Assembly (NCBI GenBank): GCA_032871835.1
Contig: CM065296.1
Span: 56,821,288 to 56,885,287, forward strand
DNA: 64,000 nt
Direction: 5' to 3'
DNA from: Dipteronia dyeriana
Taxonomy: Eukaryota > Streptophyta > Magnoliopsida > Sapindales > Sapindaceae
The notes under the pieces were generated by a model. That model was given only the letters and a program-made list of their open reading frames with translations. It was not told where the DNA came from and did not search any database. Within the stretch, counting starts at the first letter, position 1, and each line of letters opens with the position of its first letter. The translations under genes and the position numbers were made by a program. This document shows positions 12,447 through 22,609 of this stretch, piece after piece.

Positions 12447-12496
12447 GGGCTGCGCACGGCAGCCCTATGGAAGCCATGGGCTGCGCATGGCAGCCC
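12447..12496 (+). other. Tandem GC-rich hairpins in the D leader
   Basis: Two perfect 7-bp stems, GGGCTGC with GCAGCCC, at 12447-12465 (loop GCACG) and 12478-12496 (loop GCATG), 31 bases apart. Between them ATGG-AAG-CCAT can form a small third stem. In both main hairpins the palindrome TGCGCA spans the end of the stem and the start of the loop. In element A the first hairpin is intact (25369-25387) and the second is degraded. Confidence 0.75.
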
Positions 12497-13310
12497 TTTA
12501 TGGGGATGTGGCATGTGCACGCCCACGGGTAGGGAGCCAAGGGTGCGCACGACCATGGGAGGCAGTTTGCCAAGAAAGGAGTTTTTTGTATTCCAAGACA
12601 TATAATTTATTTGCTTTTCTAGGATGGACCAAAATTGTACCTATTTATATTTTTTGTAAATATTGCAATGTTTGTCATTGTTTGATAACATGTTATATAA
12701 AATAGGAGATCCACTCATATGTCTTTTTTGGTATGAACTTGCATAAAATGATTTAGGTATCTAAATTGGCATCTAGATAACTTGGTAAATCATTCTTTGG
12801 AATTCGATCACACTCCTTAAACAATTGAGTGGGAGAAGGTGTTTTGGAACACCTACATCCTCTAAGTTTAGTTGAGCTTTATGTTTCATGTAATAACCTC
12901 CCAAGAGGTATTCACGAATGGAATTTAGCAAGATACTTCCTTACAAGGATAAACTAGACAATTAGCCCAAACGATATCTACTCCCAAATGAGGGATATTC
13001 GTGAGGGATTATATTGAAGGTCGATAACTTGGTAACACACTCACTGTGATTTTATTAATATCCTCCCAAGTGTTCTTGTTAATAAAATCACAAGACTAAA
13101 ATTGACACCTTGTTTGTTATGTTAACAATTACGTGGGACCTAGTCCAACTAGTCAATGTTGCGAACTCCCAAAGGAGGTGTGATATTTATGGGTGTTGGA
13201 TCACCGTTGAATTTTTAAGATTGAATTATTTCATTTAATTTAAGATAAATATTCAAAAGTACTTTATCATGATTATTTACTTATATAATTTTTGTTATTG
13301 TTCAAAAATA

Positions 13311-14228
13311 ATGACCCTATCCCTAATCAACATTCTAAAAGACAATACTTTAACTGGTGATAATTATGTCATATGGAAAAGGAAAATTGGGCTTTTATTG
13401 CAATCTGAAAAGCATAAGTTTGTTTTGTGCACTCCTAAACCACCTACTCATACTATTGAATCTACTCAAGAGCAAAGAGATGAGTATCAACAGTGGAAGT
13501 CTTCTGATGAGATGGCTAAATGTTACATTATAGCCACCATCTCCGACATGTTGCAACAACAACATGAAGGAATGGAGACTGCTGCCGATATAATGATGTC
13601 TCTAGAGGAGATGTTTGCTATGAGGTCTAGGATGACTAAGAGAGAGGCAATGACTGCTTTTATGAATCTTAGGATGAAACTTGGACAGGCTGTGAAAGAT
13701 CACATGATGAAAGTCATAGCACATCTCAACATTACTGAATTGAATGGTGCTGAGATAGATGGTGAGACCAAAATTGACATGATTGTCAACTCACTGTCGG
13801 ATTCCTTTGATCAATTCAAGTTGGACTACACCTTGAATAATAAGGAATACACCTTGTAAGGCCTGATGCAAGATGTTCAAATCGCGGAAAAAATCCTTGT
13901 GAAAGGCAAGGGTCAAGAGATTCTTACCGTAGGTAAAGTTGCTTCTGTTAAGACCCGTAAGAAGGTCAAGAAACAACAGAATAAAAAGCAACTAGGATCT
14001 ACAAAGAAGGAGACAAATAAAGTAACCAAGATTAAAGGGAAATGTTTCATTTGTGGTGAAAAGGGACATTGGAAAAGAAATTGCCCAAAGTCCCAAGACA
14101 AGAAGGAATAAGGTATTATTAGTTATCTTGAAACACATTTTTTTGGCAGATTTTATGGATTCTTGGATCATAGACTCCGGAGCCACTAATCATGTTTTTT
14201 TTTCCTTACAGAGGTTTAAGGAAATGTG
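13311..14228 (+). pseudogene. gag: Family-A gag, zinc knuckle and protease start (element D)
   Basis: Gag of about 265 codons from ATG at 13311 (MTLSLIN), the same start as in element A. The N-terminal Copia gag domain has TGDNYVIWKRK; the UBN2-like core runs to about 13859. One in-frame TAA at 13857-13859 replaces the CAA (Gln) kept in A, a single C-to-T change; the frame then continues to 14111. The knuckle CFICGEKGHWKRNC (14043-14084) has all four zinc ligands. After TAA at 14109 the protease motif IIDSGATNH is readable in the next frame at about 14165-14190. The sequence then runs into LTR DNA at about 14230. Confidence 0.9.
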
Positions 14229-14231
14229 CTT

Positions 14232-15479
14232 CTTGGATAACTTGATGTACTATACTGGACCAATTTAGGGGTCCATTTAGAATTGTATTGAGGCATGTGA
14301 ACTTGTTTCTTTTTTATAAGAATGAGTCTAGTTCACATGTGGACCTTTTATTAAGATCAAATGGATTTAATAAAATAGAAAAATTATATAATGGCCCATA
14401 TATGGTGTTGGGCGACAAAGCTATATAGTTTAGCTTAATTCTATTATTTTTATTGTATTATTTAATTAAATGAAAATTAATTAATTTGGTACTTAATTAA
14501 TTATTTAATTAAAATTCAAAATCTTTTTCTTGTAGGAGCATGTCTCCTAATATTATACTATTATTGGTAGTATAATTACTATTAAAGATTATATCTGATA
14601 AGTAGATAAATAAAAAGAATTATTTATCTAGTCAAATTAGGAAATCTTTAATATGGTTACAAATACGCTATTTGAGTTGGATTAGGAGTCTTGGTGTAGG
14701 GGAGAATTCTTTTTGGAAAAGGATTCTTGGTCACTAAGTAAATCCACCTAAGGATAGGATTCTTGCCCATCAAGTAAATCCTTTTGAGGAAAGAATTAAG
14801 TCTCCTAAATCAAATATAAGTTGAATTTGGCCAACCCTAGATGATTTAGGCTGGGAATTCGGTCATATATATATATATATATATATATATACATGGCTTA
14901 CATAATTTTGGCTAAGGCTAAGGATTTTTTGAAGGAATTTGGCTAATATAGAATTTTGGGAGAAAAATTTGTTTTTGCTCTAGATAAAATTAGATCAACT
15001 CTAAGAAATAGTGTGAGATTTGGCAAAGAAGAAAAGAAAAGAAAAAGAACGTTTAGTTTTCGATAGTACACTAGTAGCCTTTACATTAAAAGGTTTGTGC
15101 ACAACATCGAATCAAGGTTCATGCGAGTTTCAATCAAATTGATTGATAATTCACAAGTGACCTAATGTTCTTTGTTTTCTTCTTTGAGGTTTATTGTGAC
15201 TAACAAAGAGAATGTTGTTCTTTGTTTCCATCCTTAGGTATACAATTTAAAGAAAGGGAGCCCACAGTCCTAGGTGATTCACATTCGTGATTGGATTGTA
15301 AGATCTTACCGATTCAATTCGGCGCTTGTTCAATCGTTACAAGAAAATGGTACGACTCTTTTTATATACATCAATGAATCTAGGGTTAAGTTTCTTATTA
15401 CTATAAAGGGAACATTTTTATTTATACCAAAACCCTAATTTCAGTATTTTTACGCTTTCGTTGCTCGATTTTCCCTACA
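14232..15479 (+). repeat. Truncated 3' LTR of element D (family A, copy 4)
   Basis: LTR similarity begins at GGATNACTTGAT, about LTR position 1050, and continues to CCCTACA. The first 1.05 kb including the TG terminus is absent. Carries the hairpin (14552-14576, loop TTATTGG), a (TA)n tract at about 14868-14892 and downstream GGCTAA and TTGGC motifs. Confidence 0.88.
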
Positions 15480-16503
15480 TGCGAGCTATCTAAAATTCAG
15501 CTCTAATAGACATAACCTAATAAAAATAACCAAGAGATTCACTTAGGTCCGATATATTAATTTTAGTTCATTCCATTAAAGAACTAAAATTGAATACTTA
15601 AATAAAGATAGAATAAGTTAATATTGTTCATTCATACCCTAGACAATCTTAATAGAGAAAGTGTATCTTCGTGAAAATACCAGTAATCGCCAAGAGCTCA
15701 TAGACCGTCTATAGCTCTCTAAGTTACCATATTTACTCATATGACCACATTTTGAACTTGGATATTTTGACTTGTCCAAAAACCATGTTTCAATAGACAC
15801 TATTGAAAACTTAACGTTAAGATTTAATATCCCATACCTTAGAACATCCATATGATGATATTCTACACTCATTTTAAAAATAGAGCCAAGATGTTCATAA
15901 CTATAAATGAAGTCCTCTATCAATTAACATATGAATACCATCAAACTATCGATGAAAGACTATGCTATATAATCATACTCATTGATAGCTCAAATGATAA
16001 CACTTGCAACCATAAGTCCATCATTTATCTCAGGATTGAGATAGACTCTTCGATTATCTTTAAGTGAAAACTTTTATCCATCGACGGTTCTTAGATAAAG
16101 TATTTAACTGTGATCCTATTCAATACACCCAATGCACTAGATTCTTTTCCCTAAAGACACCACACTTTGATGATTTTAGACTCATCATAACACATTTGAT
16201 CCCACTCAAATGCTAGCAAAAGAATCTACAACTTTGACATGATAAAGGCGACTGACCTTTATCTTAAGTTGTGAATATTATTCAAGACTAACTAAAGAAT
16301 CGCGTCTACCTCATACATATCTAGATGTATGAACAATTTTTCTTTTCTCATAGTCTTTTGACCTTATGATTCTTTACTTTTGACAATTATATTAATTAAA
16401 CTATAAATGCTATAAGATTTCTTAAAATAGAAATCACTTTTATTAATATGAAAAGATTGTCAAATACATTATTTCACTCTTGCTATCGAGCATAATCCCA
16501 ACA
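15480..16503 (-). repeat. Inverted 5' half of a family-A LTR (copy 5)
   Basis: The reverse complement of LTR positions 1 to about 1021. On + it reads from AGCTATCTAAA to CGAGCATAATCCCAACA, so the TG terminus of the LTR is at 16503. It abuts the end of copy 4 in opposite orientation, and ends inside the antisense ORF of gypsy C with flank CTGCC (16504-16508). The ORF-like reading at 15639-15923 is LTR sequence, not a gene. Confidence 0.88.
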
Positions 16504-16859
16504 CTGCCACGGTTTCATCCGCCATGAGAGGGGGGAGTCGTGATCCTGCTACCACTGCTATCGTTGTTATCTCACGTGAACGTTCCCTATCTCGAACATG
16601 GAGCAACAACCAAGATGAGGTCTTGGAGCAGTTTGCATCTTCCTATCTAGGTAAGTGGGCTGGAAGCCATGACCTCTATGCCCGTGGATGCTTTGATGAC
16701 TAGGGGCTCTGCTCTCTTGACCGAGGTAGGACACTCCATTCCCAACACTTTTCATATGTATAATCTTGAAACCAGAATGGTAGTTAACACTTGGGTTATA
16801 ACTTACAGGCCATCATGTTCAACGCGGCGATTATCCACCAGGTCGACTCTCTCTGGGGC
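16504..16859 (+). pseudogene. Antisense ORF of gypsy C, first part
   Basis: Coding-like sequence on the strand opposite to the C polyprotein. Frame one (from 16503) reads ...SRTWSNNQDEVLEQFASSYL to about 16650. A second frame reads MTSMPVDALMTRGSALLTE (16669-16725). A third block, AIMFNAAIIHQVDSLWG (16809-16859), runs to the insertion point of element B. A candidate GT-AG intron (16726-16808) joins the last two blocks in phase. The reading resumes beyond B at 35380 with one extra base needed. The 5' end is cut by the inverted LTR at 16503. Function of such ORFs is unknown; I infer identity from position and the coiled-coil continuation. Confidence 0.5.
16726..16808 (+). other. Candidate intron in the antisense ORF
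   Basis: 83 bp from GAG|GTAGGA to AACTTACAG|GCC. Removing it joins two reading frames in phase 0 (...ALLTE to AIMFN...). A second possible donor at 16651 (TCTAG|GTAAGT) gives the wrong phase with this acceptor. Confidence 0.4.
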
Positions 16860-18911
16860 TGTTGGAACCCAGTTCACTTGTCATGCAGCAGAAGTAGGCT
16901 TTAAAATTTTTATACATACCATAATTGATCTGGAACCAGTGAACTTGGGATCGTAATTATTTTTGAAACTCATACATATCAATTATTATAATAATAAATA
17001 AATATGTATATACATGAAGTTTAAATCAATATAAAGAAGAAGAAAGTCTTACCAACGTTTGTAGGCTCATTCACTTCTTGTAAGGTCTGAACCACTCAAT
17101 CTTCCTCTCTATATCCCGAGATAGGTAACTGCGTGTGGGCGATTCACGATCTCAGGAATTTGAATGGAGGATGTAGAGAAAAGCCTTGAAGAAACTCTTT
17201 CTTCTCTTTTTGGTGTATTGATCTCACGCACACTTAAATTGCATCTCATGCAAATCTTATTAACGGATGTGAGTACATGATCTCATGCATTTCGTTGCTT
17301 CACATGAAAATTGAGAGAACTGATTCTCTCTTTTTGGTTCAGTTCAATGCACACATGTCTTAGCAATTATGGTTGTGTGTTTAAAACTTTTTCAATTGAT
17401 TCACTCACACACAAGTTCTCTTTTGCAAATCAAGATCATGTTTCGTGTATCAGGTAATTTGCATCATATGCAAATTCTTCTTTTTCTTATTGTTTCACGT
17501 GCACACCGATTTGCATCTTATGCAATCTCTTGTGTTATTAATTGATATATATCTTTTAATTATCCTTTTCAATATATCTAATATATTAAAAGTAATAATA
17601 AGTATTTTAAATTTTAACTTAAATTCAAATACTTAGATAAATGATTTAGTAAAAATAACATAATCCTATTATTTTATCTTCACCTAAATCCAAATATCAA
17701 CTAACACCCTCCAATTAATTGTTAATTAATAATTAATAATTATCAATATAATTAAATAATCTAATTATTTAATTAATTTAACTATTAACGTTCATTAATT
17801 AAATAATCTCATTATTCAATTAATTCCCGAATAAATTCATGTCACTTTCGTAACACAATTAATTGGACAATCCAATTAATTAATCGTGACCCTAATTACC
17901 TAAATCGATCTGGCTAGTAAAAGGAACCTAATAGACCTACAGTATTTTGAGCTCCAATAATCCTCGGAATCATTAATTAAACTTTTTAATTAATATTCCT
18001 TGATCATTAACTCCGGTATTATTCCACTAAAAACCCGAAGTTTCACTCTATCAATTGCAGACGCTTTTACATAGGCCAGTACAACTCGATGTTCATCGAT
18101 ATGGCCATTACATATGGTGTGATTTTCCACATTAGTTCATAATTAGAGATGGGTCATAATGTTAGTTATACCTCTCTAATTACATATATCCTTTAAGTAC
18201 TATTGATTCTCTAATGGACAATAAATCCTTTTTCCTCACGGAATTAGGCAAGCGTTCATATTTTCCAAGCCTCGAATCAACCCTTTAAGGGAACTACCAT
18301 CTACTTCTCATAAGAAGGAGTGGATTCCACTATTGTGTACATACATTCCCAACCACAATCCAAATTGTAATCCCAACATATGGAGCATATTGAACAGGAA
18401 CTGCATCCGACCTTATCTATGAAATATCAAAGACCACGATCTAACCAATGAGTCGATAAGAAACTCAGGATTAAGATCACCCATATACAATCATCATTAG
18501 TTAATATATATGAATCTCATCAGTAAATAGATCTTAGTGAGAGATTCAAATAGATCATGGCCCAGTCCTATATGATCACATCATTAAAGGTGCTTCCGTT
18601 CTCATATCTCCATATGAAAAATCCAGGATAGGATCACCGTACACTACATAATAGACCGCAACTGTAGATTAACCATAAATAAACTATCCAACTTTATTTG
18701 CTATCTACGGACTTTTTAGATTGCACTTCTCTTATTAAGGCCATCTGTATATGACATTCATATACACAGTTTGAGATTACACATGGCAATCTTGGATGTT
18801 TATATGCACAAGTTATAAAATAAACAACACAACAAGAATGAATTGAAATTTTTATTTATTTATTTCATAAATCTATTTACAAATTACATCTTTAGGGCAT
18901 CAACCCCAAAA
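16860..18911 (-). repeat. 3' LTR of Copia B
   Basis: On + it reads TGTTGGAACCCAG to CAACCCCAAAA; the partner at 33310 ends CTCAACA, so this copy has lost its terminal CA by mutation. The inner border touches the polypurine tract. AT-rich, with several TTAATTAATT tracts near 17700-17900. The small ORFs inside it are not genes. Confidence 0.9.
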
Positions 18912-18922
18912 ATCTCCCATTT
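18912..18922 (-). other. Polypurine tract of Copia B
   Basis: On the minus strand AAATGGGAGAT directly before the 3' LTR, the usual plus-strand priming site of plant Copia elements. Confidence 0.8.
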
Positions 18923-18934
18923 GCACTAAAGCAT

Positions 18935-20470
18935 GTGAGGCATGTTTTATAACATAGACCATCTAGATGACCTGAAAACACTTTAGCAGGTAAGGTTTTC
19001 TTAAATGGAACAACATGATTGTCTTGTGAGACCATCTTGGTGACGATCACATCTCCTCTCTACACTATCTCTATATTAAGATGATACTTTCTCTCTAAAT
19101 GCTTCCCTCTTTTGTGGCTTATTGGTTCTTTGGAATTAGCCACAACACCATTGTACTCACAATAAAGTGTAACAAGCTTATCTAGATCTGGGATAACTTC
19201 AGATCACTCAAGAACTTACGGAGCCAAACAACCTCTTTAATAGCTTCACAAGCGGCTACATATTCAGCTTTCATGGTGGAGTCAGCAATGCAAGATTGCT
19301 TGATACTTCTCTATACAATGGCTCCACCACCTAGGATGAATACTGATCCAGACATGGATTTTCTAGAATCCATGTCTGACTAAAAATCAGAATCTATGTA
19401 CCGTAACGGGATAAAATCCTGTCCGAAATACACTAGTATATAATTTCTCATTCTCCGAATATACTTGAGAATAATCTTGGCAGCAACCCAATGATCCTAT
19501 CTTGGGTTGGACTGGTTTATGCTGATTACTCCCACTGCATTGCAGATGTTCGGTCTCATCCAAAACATAGCATACATGAGACTACATACTGTTGATGCAT
19601 AGGGTACACGTATCATATTCTTAACTTCTTGAGGTGTCTTAGGACACTGCTCCTTAGACAAGTGAACTCCATGCATGGAAGGTAAATTACTTTTCATGAA
19701 GTTTTGCATCGAAAATCATACAAGAATCTTGTTGATATATGATGCCTGAGATAGTGTTATGAGTTTGTTTTTACGATCCCTTATAAGTTGGATCCCTAGA
19801 ACATAACTCGCCTCTCCAAATCTTTCATTGGAACCAACCCTTTACATCAGACAACACTCTCACATCATTCCCAATGAGTAGGATGTCATCTACGTATAAG
19901 ACTAAGAAAACTACTTCTTATCAATGATGCGTTTGTAGACATAAGGCTCATCGACATTTCACTCAAAGCTATAGGTTTTGATCACATCATCAAACCTGAT
20001 GTTCCAAGATTTAGATGCTTGCTTGAGTCCATAAATGGACCTTTGTAGCTTGCAAACATTTTGCTCTTGATCTGGAGACACGAATCCCTATGGTTACATC
20101 ATATAAATGCTCTCATCAAGATTGCCATTTAAGAATGCAGTCTTGACGTCCATTTACCAAATTTCATAATCGAAATAGGCAGCAATGGATAAGAGAATTC
20201 TAATAGACTTAAACATGGCTATTGGCAAGAAGGTCTTTTCATTATCGACCTCTTCTTTCTTGGTATAACCCTTAGCCACTAGCATAGCTTTGAAGATCTC
20301 TGTCTTCCCATCTACACCTCTCTTTCTCATGTAGATCCACTTACACCTTATGGGTTTTGCCCCATCCGGTAAGTCTACAAGATCCAAGACCGAGTTAGAG
20401 TACATGGACTCCATCTTGAGATTCATGGCTTTAAGTCATTCCTCTTTATCAAGATCTTCCATTGCATTCT
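18935..20470 (-). pseudogene. pol: Copia RT and RNase H (element B)
   Basis: Minus-strand RT and RNase H. RT is readable at 20154-20426 (LVDLPDGAKPIRCKW, KGYTKKEEVDNEKTF) and at about 19880-19900 near the YVDD position; post-RT VPYASTVCSLMYAM lies at 19497-19709. RNase H continues downstream to about 18940, where the DPFTK-type C-terminal block (FKKTLPAKVF) is still visible. Many stops. The same gene order as E and F. Confidence 0.85.
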
Positions 20471-20599
20471 TAAATGTCAATAGATCATCCACACTATCAG
20501 TATAGACAACACCTTGTCCCTTACTATACATAAATAACATTTAGGTTGTCTCAAAACCCTCTCACTACGTTTAGGTGGTAGTGTATTCTGATCAGGAAC

Positions 20600-21560
20600 C
20601 ATCTAACTCTCAGATGTTTATGGGTCAACAACTCTTATTGATGAAGCAATAGTCTCACCAGGCTCCAACTCATTCAATACAATCATAGAACATGGTTTAT
20701 GGTCACTAATATAATTGTCCTCAAGAAAGGTTATATTTGTCGATACAAATACTTTGTTATCTTCGGGACTATAGAAGTGTCCACCTCTGGTCTCATTAGA
20801 GTATCCTACAATTAGACAGACAACAGACTTGGAGCCCAGCTTTCCACTTCTATTCTTCAACACGTGTGCTGGACACCCTCATATGTAAAAATGTTACAAA
20901 CTAGCTTTACGACCATTCCATAACTTTAGGGGAGTCTTAGGAACAGATTTGGATGACATTACATTCAAAATGTATGCCGCTGTTTATAACACATATCCCC
21001 AAAAAGGAATTTGGTAAAGATGAATAGCTAATCATAGATCTCACCATTTCCCTCAGGGTTCTATTTCTCCTCTCCTCTACACCATTTTACCGAGGTGTAC
21101 TGAGAGCTGTGAGTTGGGAAACTATACCATGCTCGACCATGAAATCTTCAATCTCCTAGTCAAGGTACTCACCTCCACGATCCAATCATAGTGACTTGAT
21201 AGTCCTACCTAATTTATTCTCAACTCCAGCTCAGAATTCTTTAAACTTTTCAAATGTTTCCGACTAACGTTGCATTAGGTAGACGAATCCATATCTTGTG
21301 TAGTCATTTATAAAGGTGACATATTACTCATAATCACCCATAGTTTTAACATTCATCGATCCACAAACATCTATATATATAAGCTCTAGTGATTCTTTAG
21401 CTCTATCCCCTTTTTCAGTAAAATGTCTCTTTTTCATCTTACCTTCCAGACAAGATTCGTAGACATGTAAGGTGCCAACCTTTAACTCACTTAAAAGTCC
21501 ATTTTTAGTAGTTTTTCTATCCGTTCAAGGTTAATATGACCAAGTCTTAGATGCCAGAGA
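20600..21560 (-). pseudogene. pol: Copia integrase (element B)
   Basis: Minus-strand integrase remnants. The C-terminal block GGHFYSPEDNKVFVST is open at 20618-20863, and core-domain pieces with stops run between about 20880 and 21400. The pre-integrase block lies near 21540. The catalytic pattern cannot be read without joining frames, so I make no claim about activity. Confidence 0.8.
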
Positions 21561-22604
21561 TACGTGTCATTATCTGGAGAAATTTTATGTCATTTAGTTT
21601 TTGGTTTTTCAACCTTAAACATTTCAATGTTGAGCAGTGTAGTATGTATTAACGGTCTTAACACATACAAATTGTTTTCATTAATTCCTAAACAAATATT
21701 CAGACCATTCATTCCAATAATAATAGACTTATTATTAATAGAAACATAATATTTTTGTTCTAACAAATTAGAAACGAAAATCAAATTCCGAATGAATCTA
21801 GGAATATAAAGTACATTGTCCAACAATATATAATTATTATAAAAATGTAATTTAATTACGCCCACTGCTCGTGCCGACACGACATCCCTTGACCCCACAT
21901 GCATTGAGAAGGCTCCCTGCTTTAGCTGTGTCTAAGAATCAGTCCATTGCAAAGAAGAACAAATATGGGTAGTGCCCCCGAATCAACTATCTAGGGGGAA
22001 GAATCATCATCCATTAAACATGACTCAAGAACAAGTAAATCATATTTACCTTTCTTGGACTTCTTCTTGTTTTGGGCTTTCTTAGGTTTGTGCTTACCCT
22101 TCACCTTTCCAGTATAGCTCTTCCTCTGTATATTATTAGAGGAGGAAGATGGCTCGATAACATTTTTCTCACTGGTCTTATCCATGTTGTCCTTAGTCAA
22201 GGACTTAAAGGTAGCGAGCTCATTGCTCAATTTTGTGAGACTAAACCTTAACTTGTGTTTATCTTGTAGTTGCTATTAAACTGATCAAAACTCTTTGGAA
22301 GAGTCGTCAGTATGATGCTCACTTCACTGGGATAGTCAATGGCCCCGCCATTGACTTCTGTCGTGTTGAAGTAGGACATCATTCTCAGGACATGTTCCCG
22401 AACTGACGTACCTTTCTTCATACAAGCAAGCATAGCGAAATGAATAGCCTTGTGTCACTTTTGCTTAGAGGGTTGCTCGAACATAGCTTACAATGACTCC
22501 ATGATTTCAAATGCTGAAGTCATTCCTTCATGCTTTGTGAAAAGCACATCTGTCGCAAAAGCCAACAGATATGTTCTGGCCTTCACAAGATGAGACTCAT
22601 CGCT
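21561..22604 (-). pseudogene. gag: Copia gag C-terminal part, knuckle region and protease (element B)
   Basis: The minus-strand gag core is at 22248-22433 (MLACMKKGTSVREHVLRMM), the serine- and lysine-rich tail at 21991-22230, and the linker into protease and pre-integrase (NNLYVLRPLIHTTLLN) at 21590-21904. The CCHC knuckle found in E at the same place is not readable: the tail passes from KKAQNKKKSKKG straight to KYDLLVLESCL, so a small deletion probably removed it. The protein continues upstream on the far side of element A at 31580. Confidence 0.82.
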
Positions 22605-22609
22605 GGTAT

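Larger units (their letters stand above)
11965..13310 (+). other. Leader of element D with a GC-rich island
   Basis: About 1.35 kb of untranslated leader between PBS and gag. It holds a (TA)n microsatellite at about 12066-12143, a GC-rich island at about 12360-12560, then AT-rich sequence up to gag. The same order and clear similarity are seen in element A at 24884-26271. ORFs that open on both strands of the GC-rich island (117 and 97 aa) are by-products of its low AT content and repeats and have no recognisable domain. Confidence 0.8.
9527..15479 (+). mobile_element. Family-A Copia element D, internally deleted
   Basis: A 5' LTR (9527-11950), initiator-Met-type PBS, leader, gag and the first part of protease, then a direct jump at about 14230 into the middle of a 3' LTR that ends in CCCTACA at 15479. 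Integrase, RT, RNase H, the polypurine tract and the first about 1050 bp of the 3' LTR are missing, so D could only have moved with enzymes from elsewhere. The flanks CATTT (left) and TGCGA (right) do not match, so the insertion borders are not original. Confidence 0.85.

Noticed and set aside
12252..12705. Overlapping ORFs of 117, 97, 86 and 72 codons on both strands
   Set aside because: They open in several frames at once over a GC-rich repeated island in a retrotransposon leader; no domain, no shared frame with the matching island in element A.
15479..16503. Inverted LTR halves as a foldback transposon
   Set aside because: The two halves come from different parts of the LTR (3' part and 5' part) and do not pair with each other, so no long terminal inverted repeat exists.
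16651..16808. Intron from the donor TCTAG|GTAAGT to the acceptor TTACAG|GCC
   Set aside because: Splice-like ends, but the 158-bp removal puts the downstream AIMFN block out of frame; the donor at 16726 fits better.
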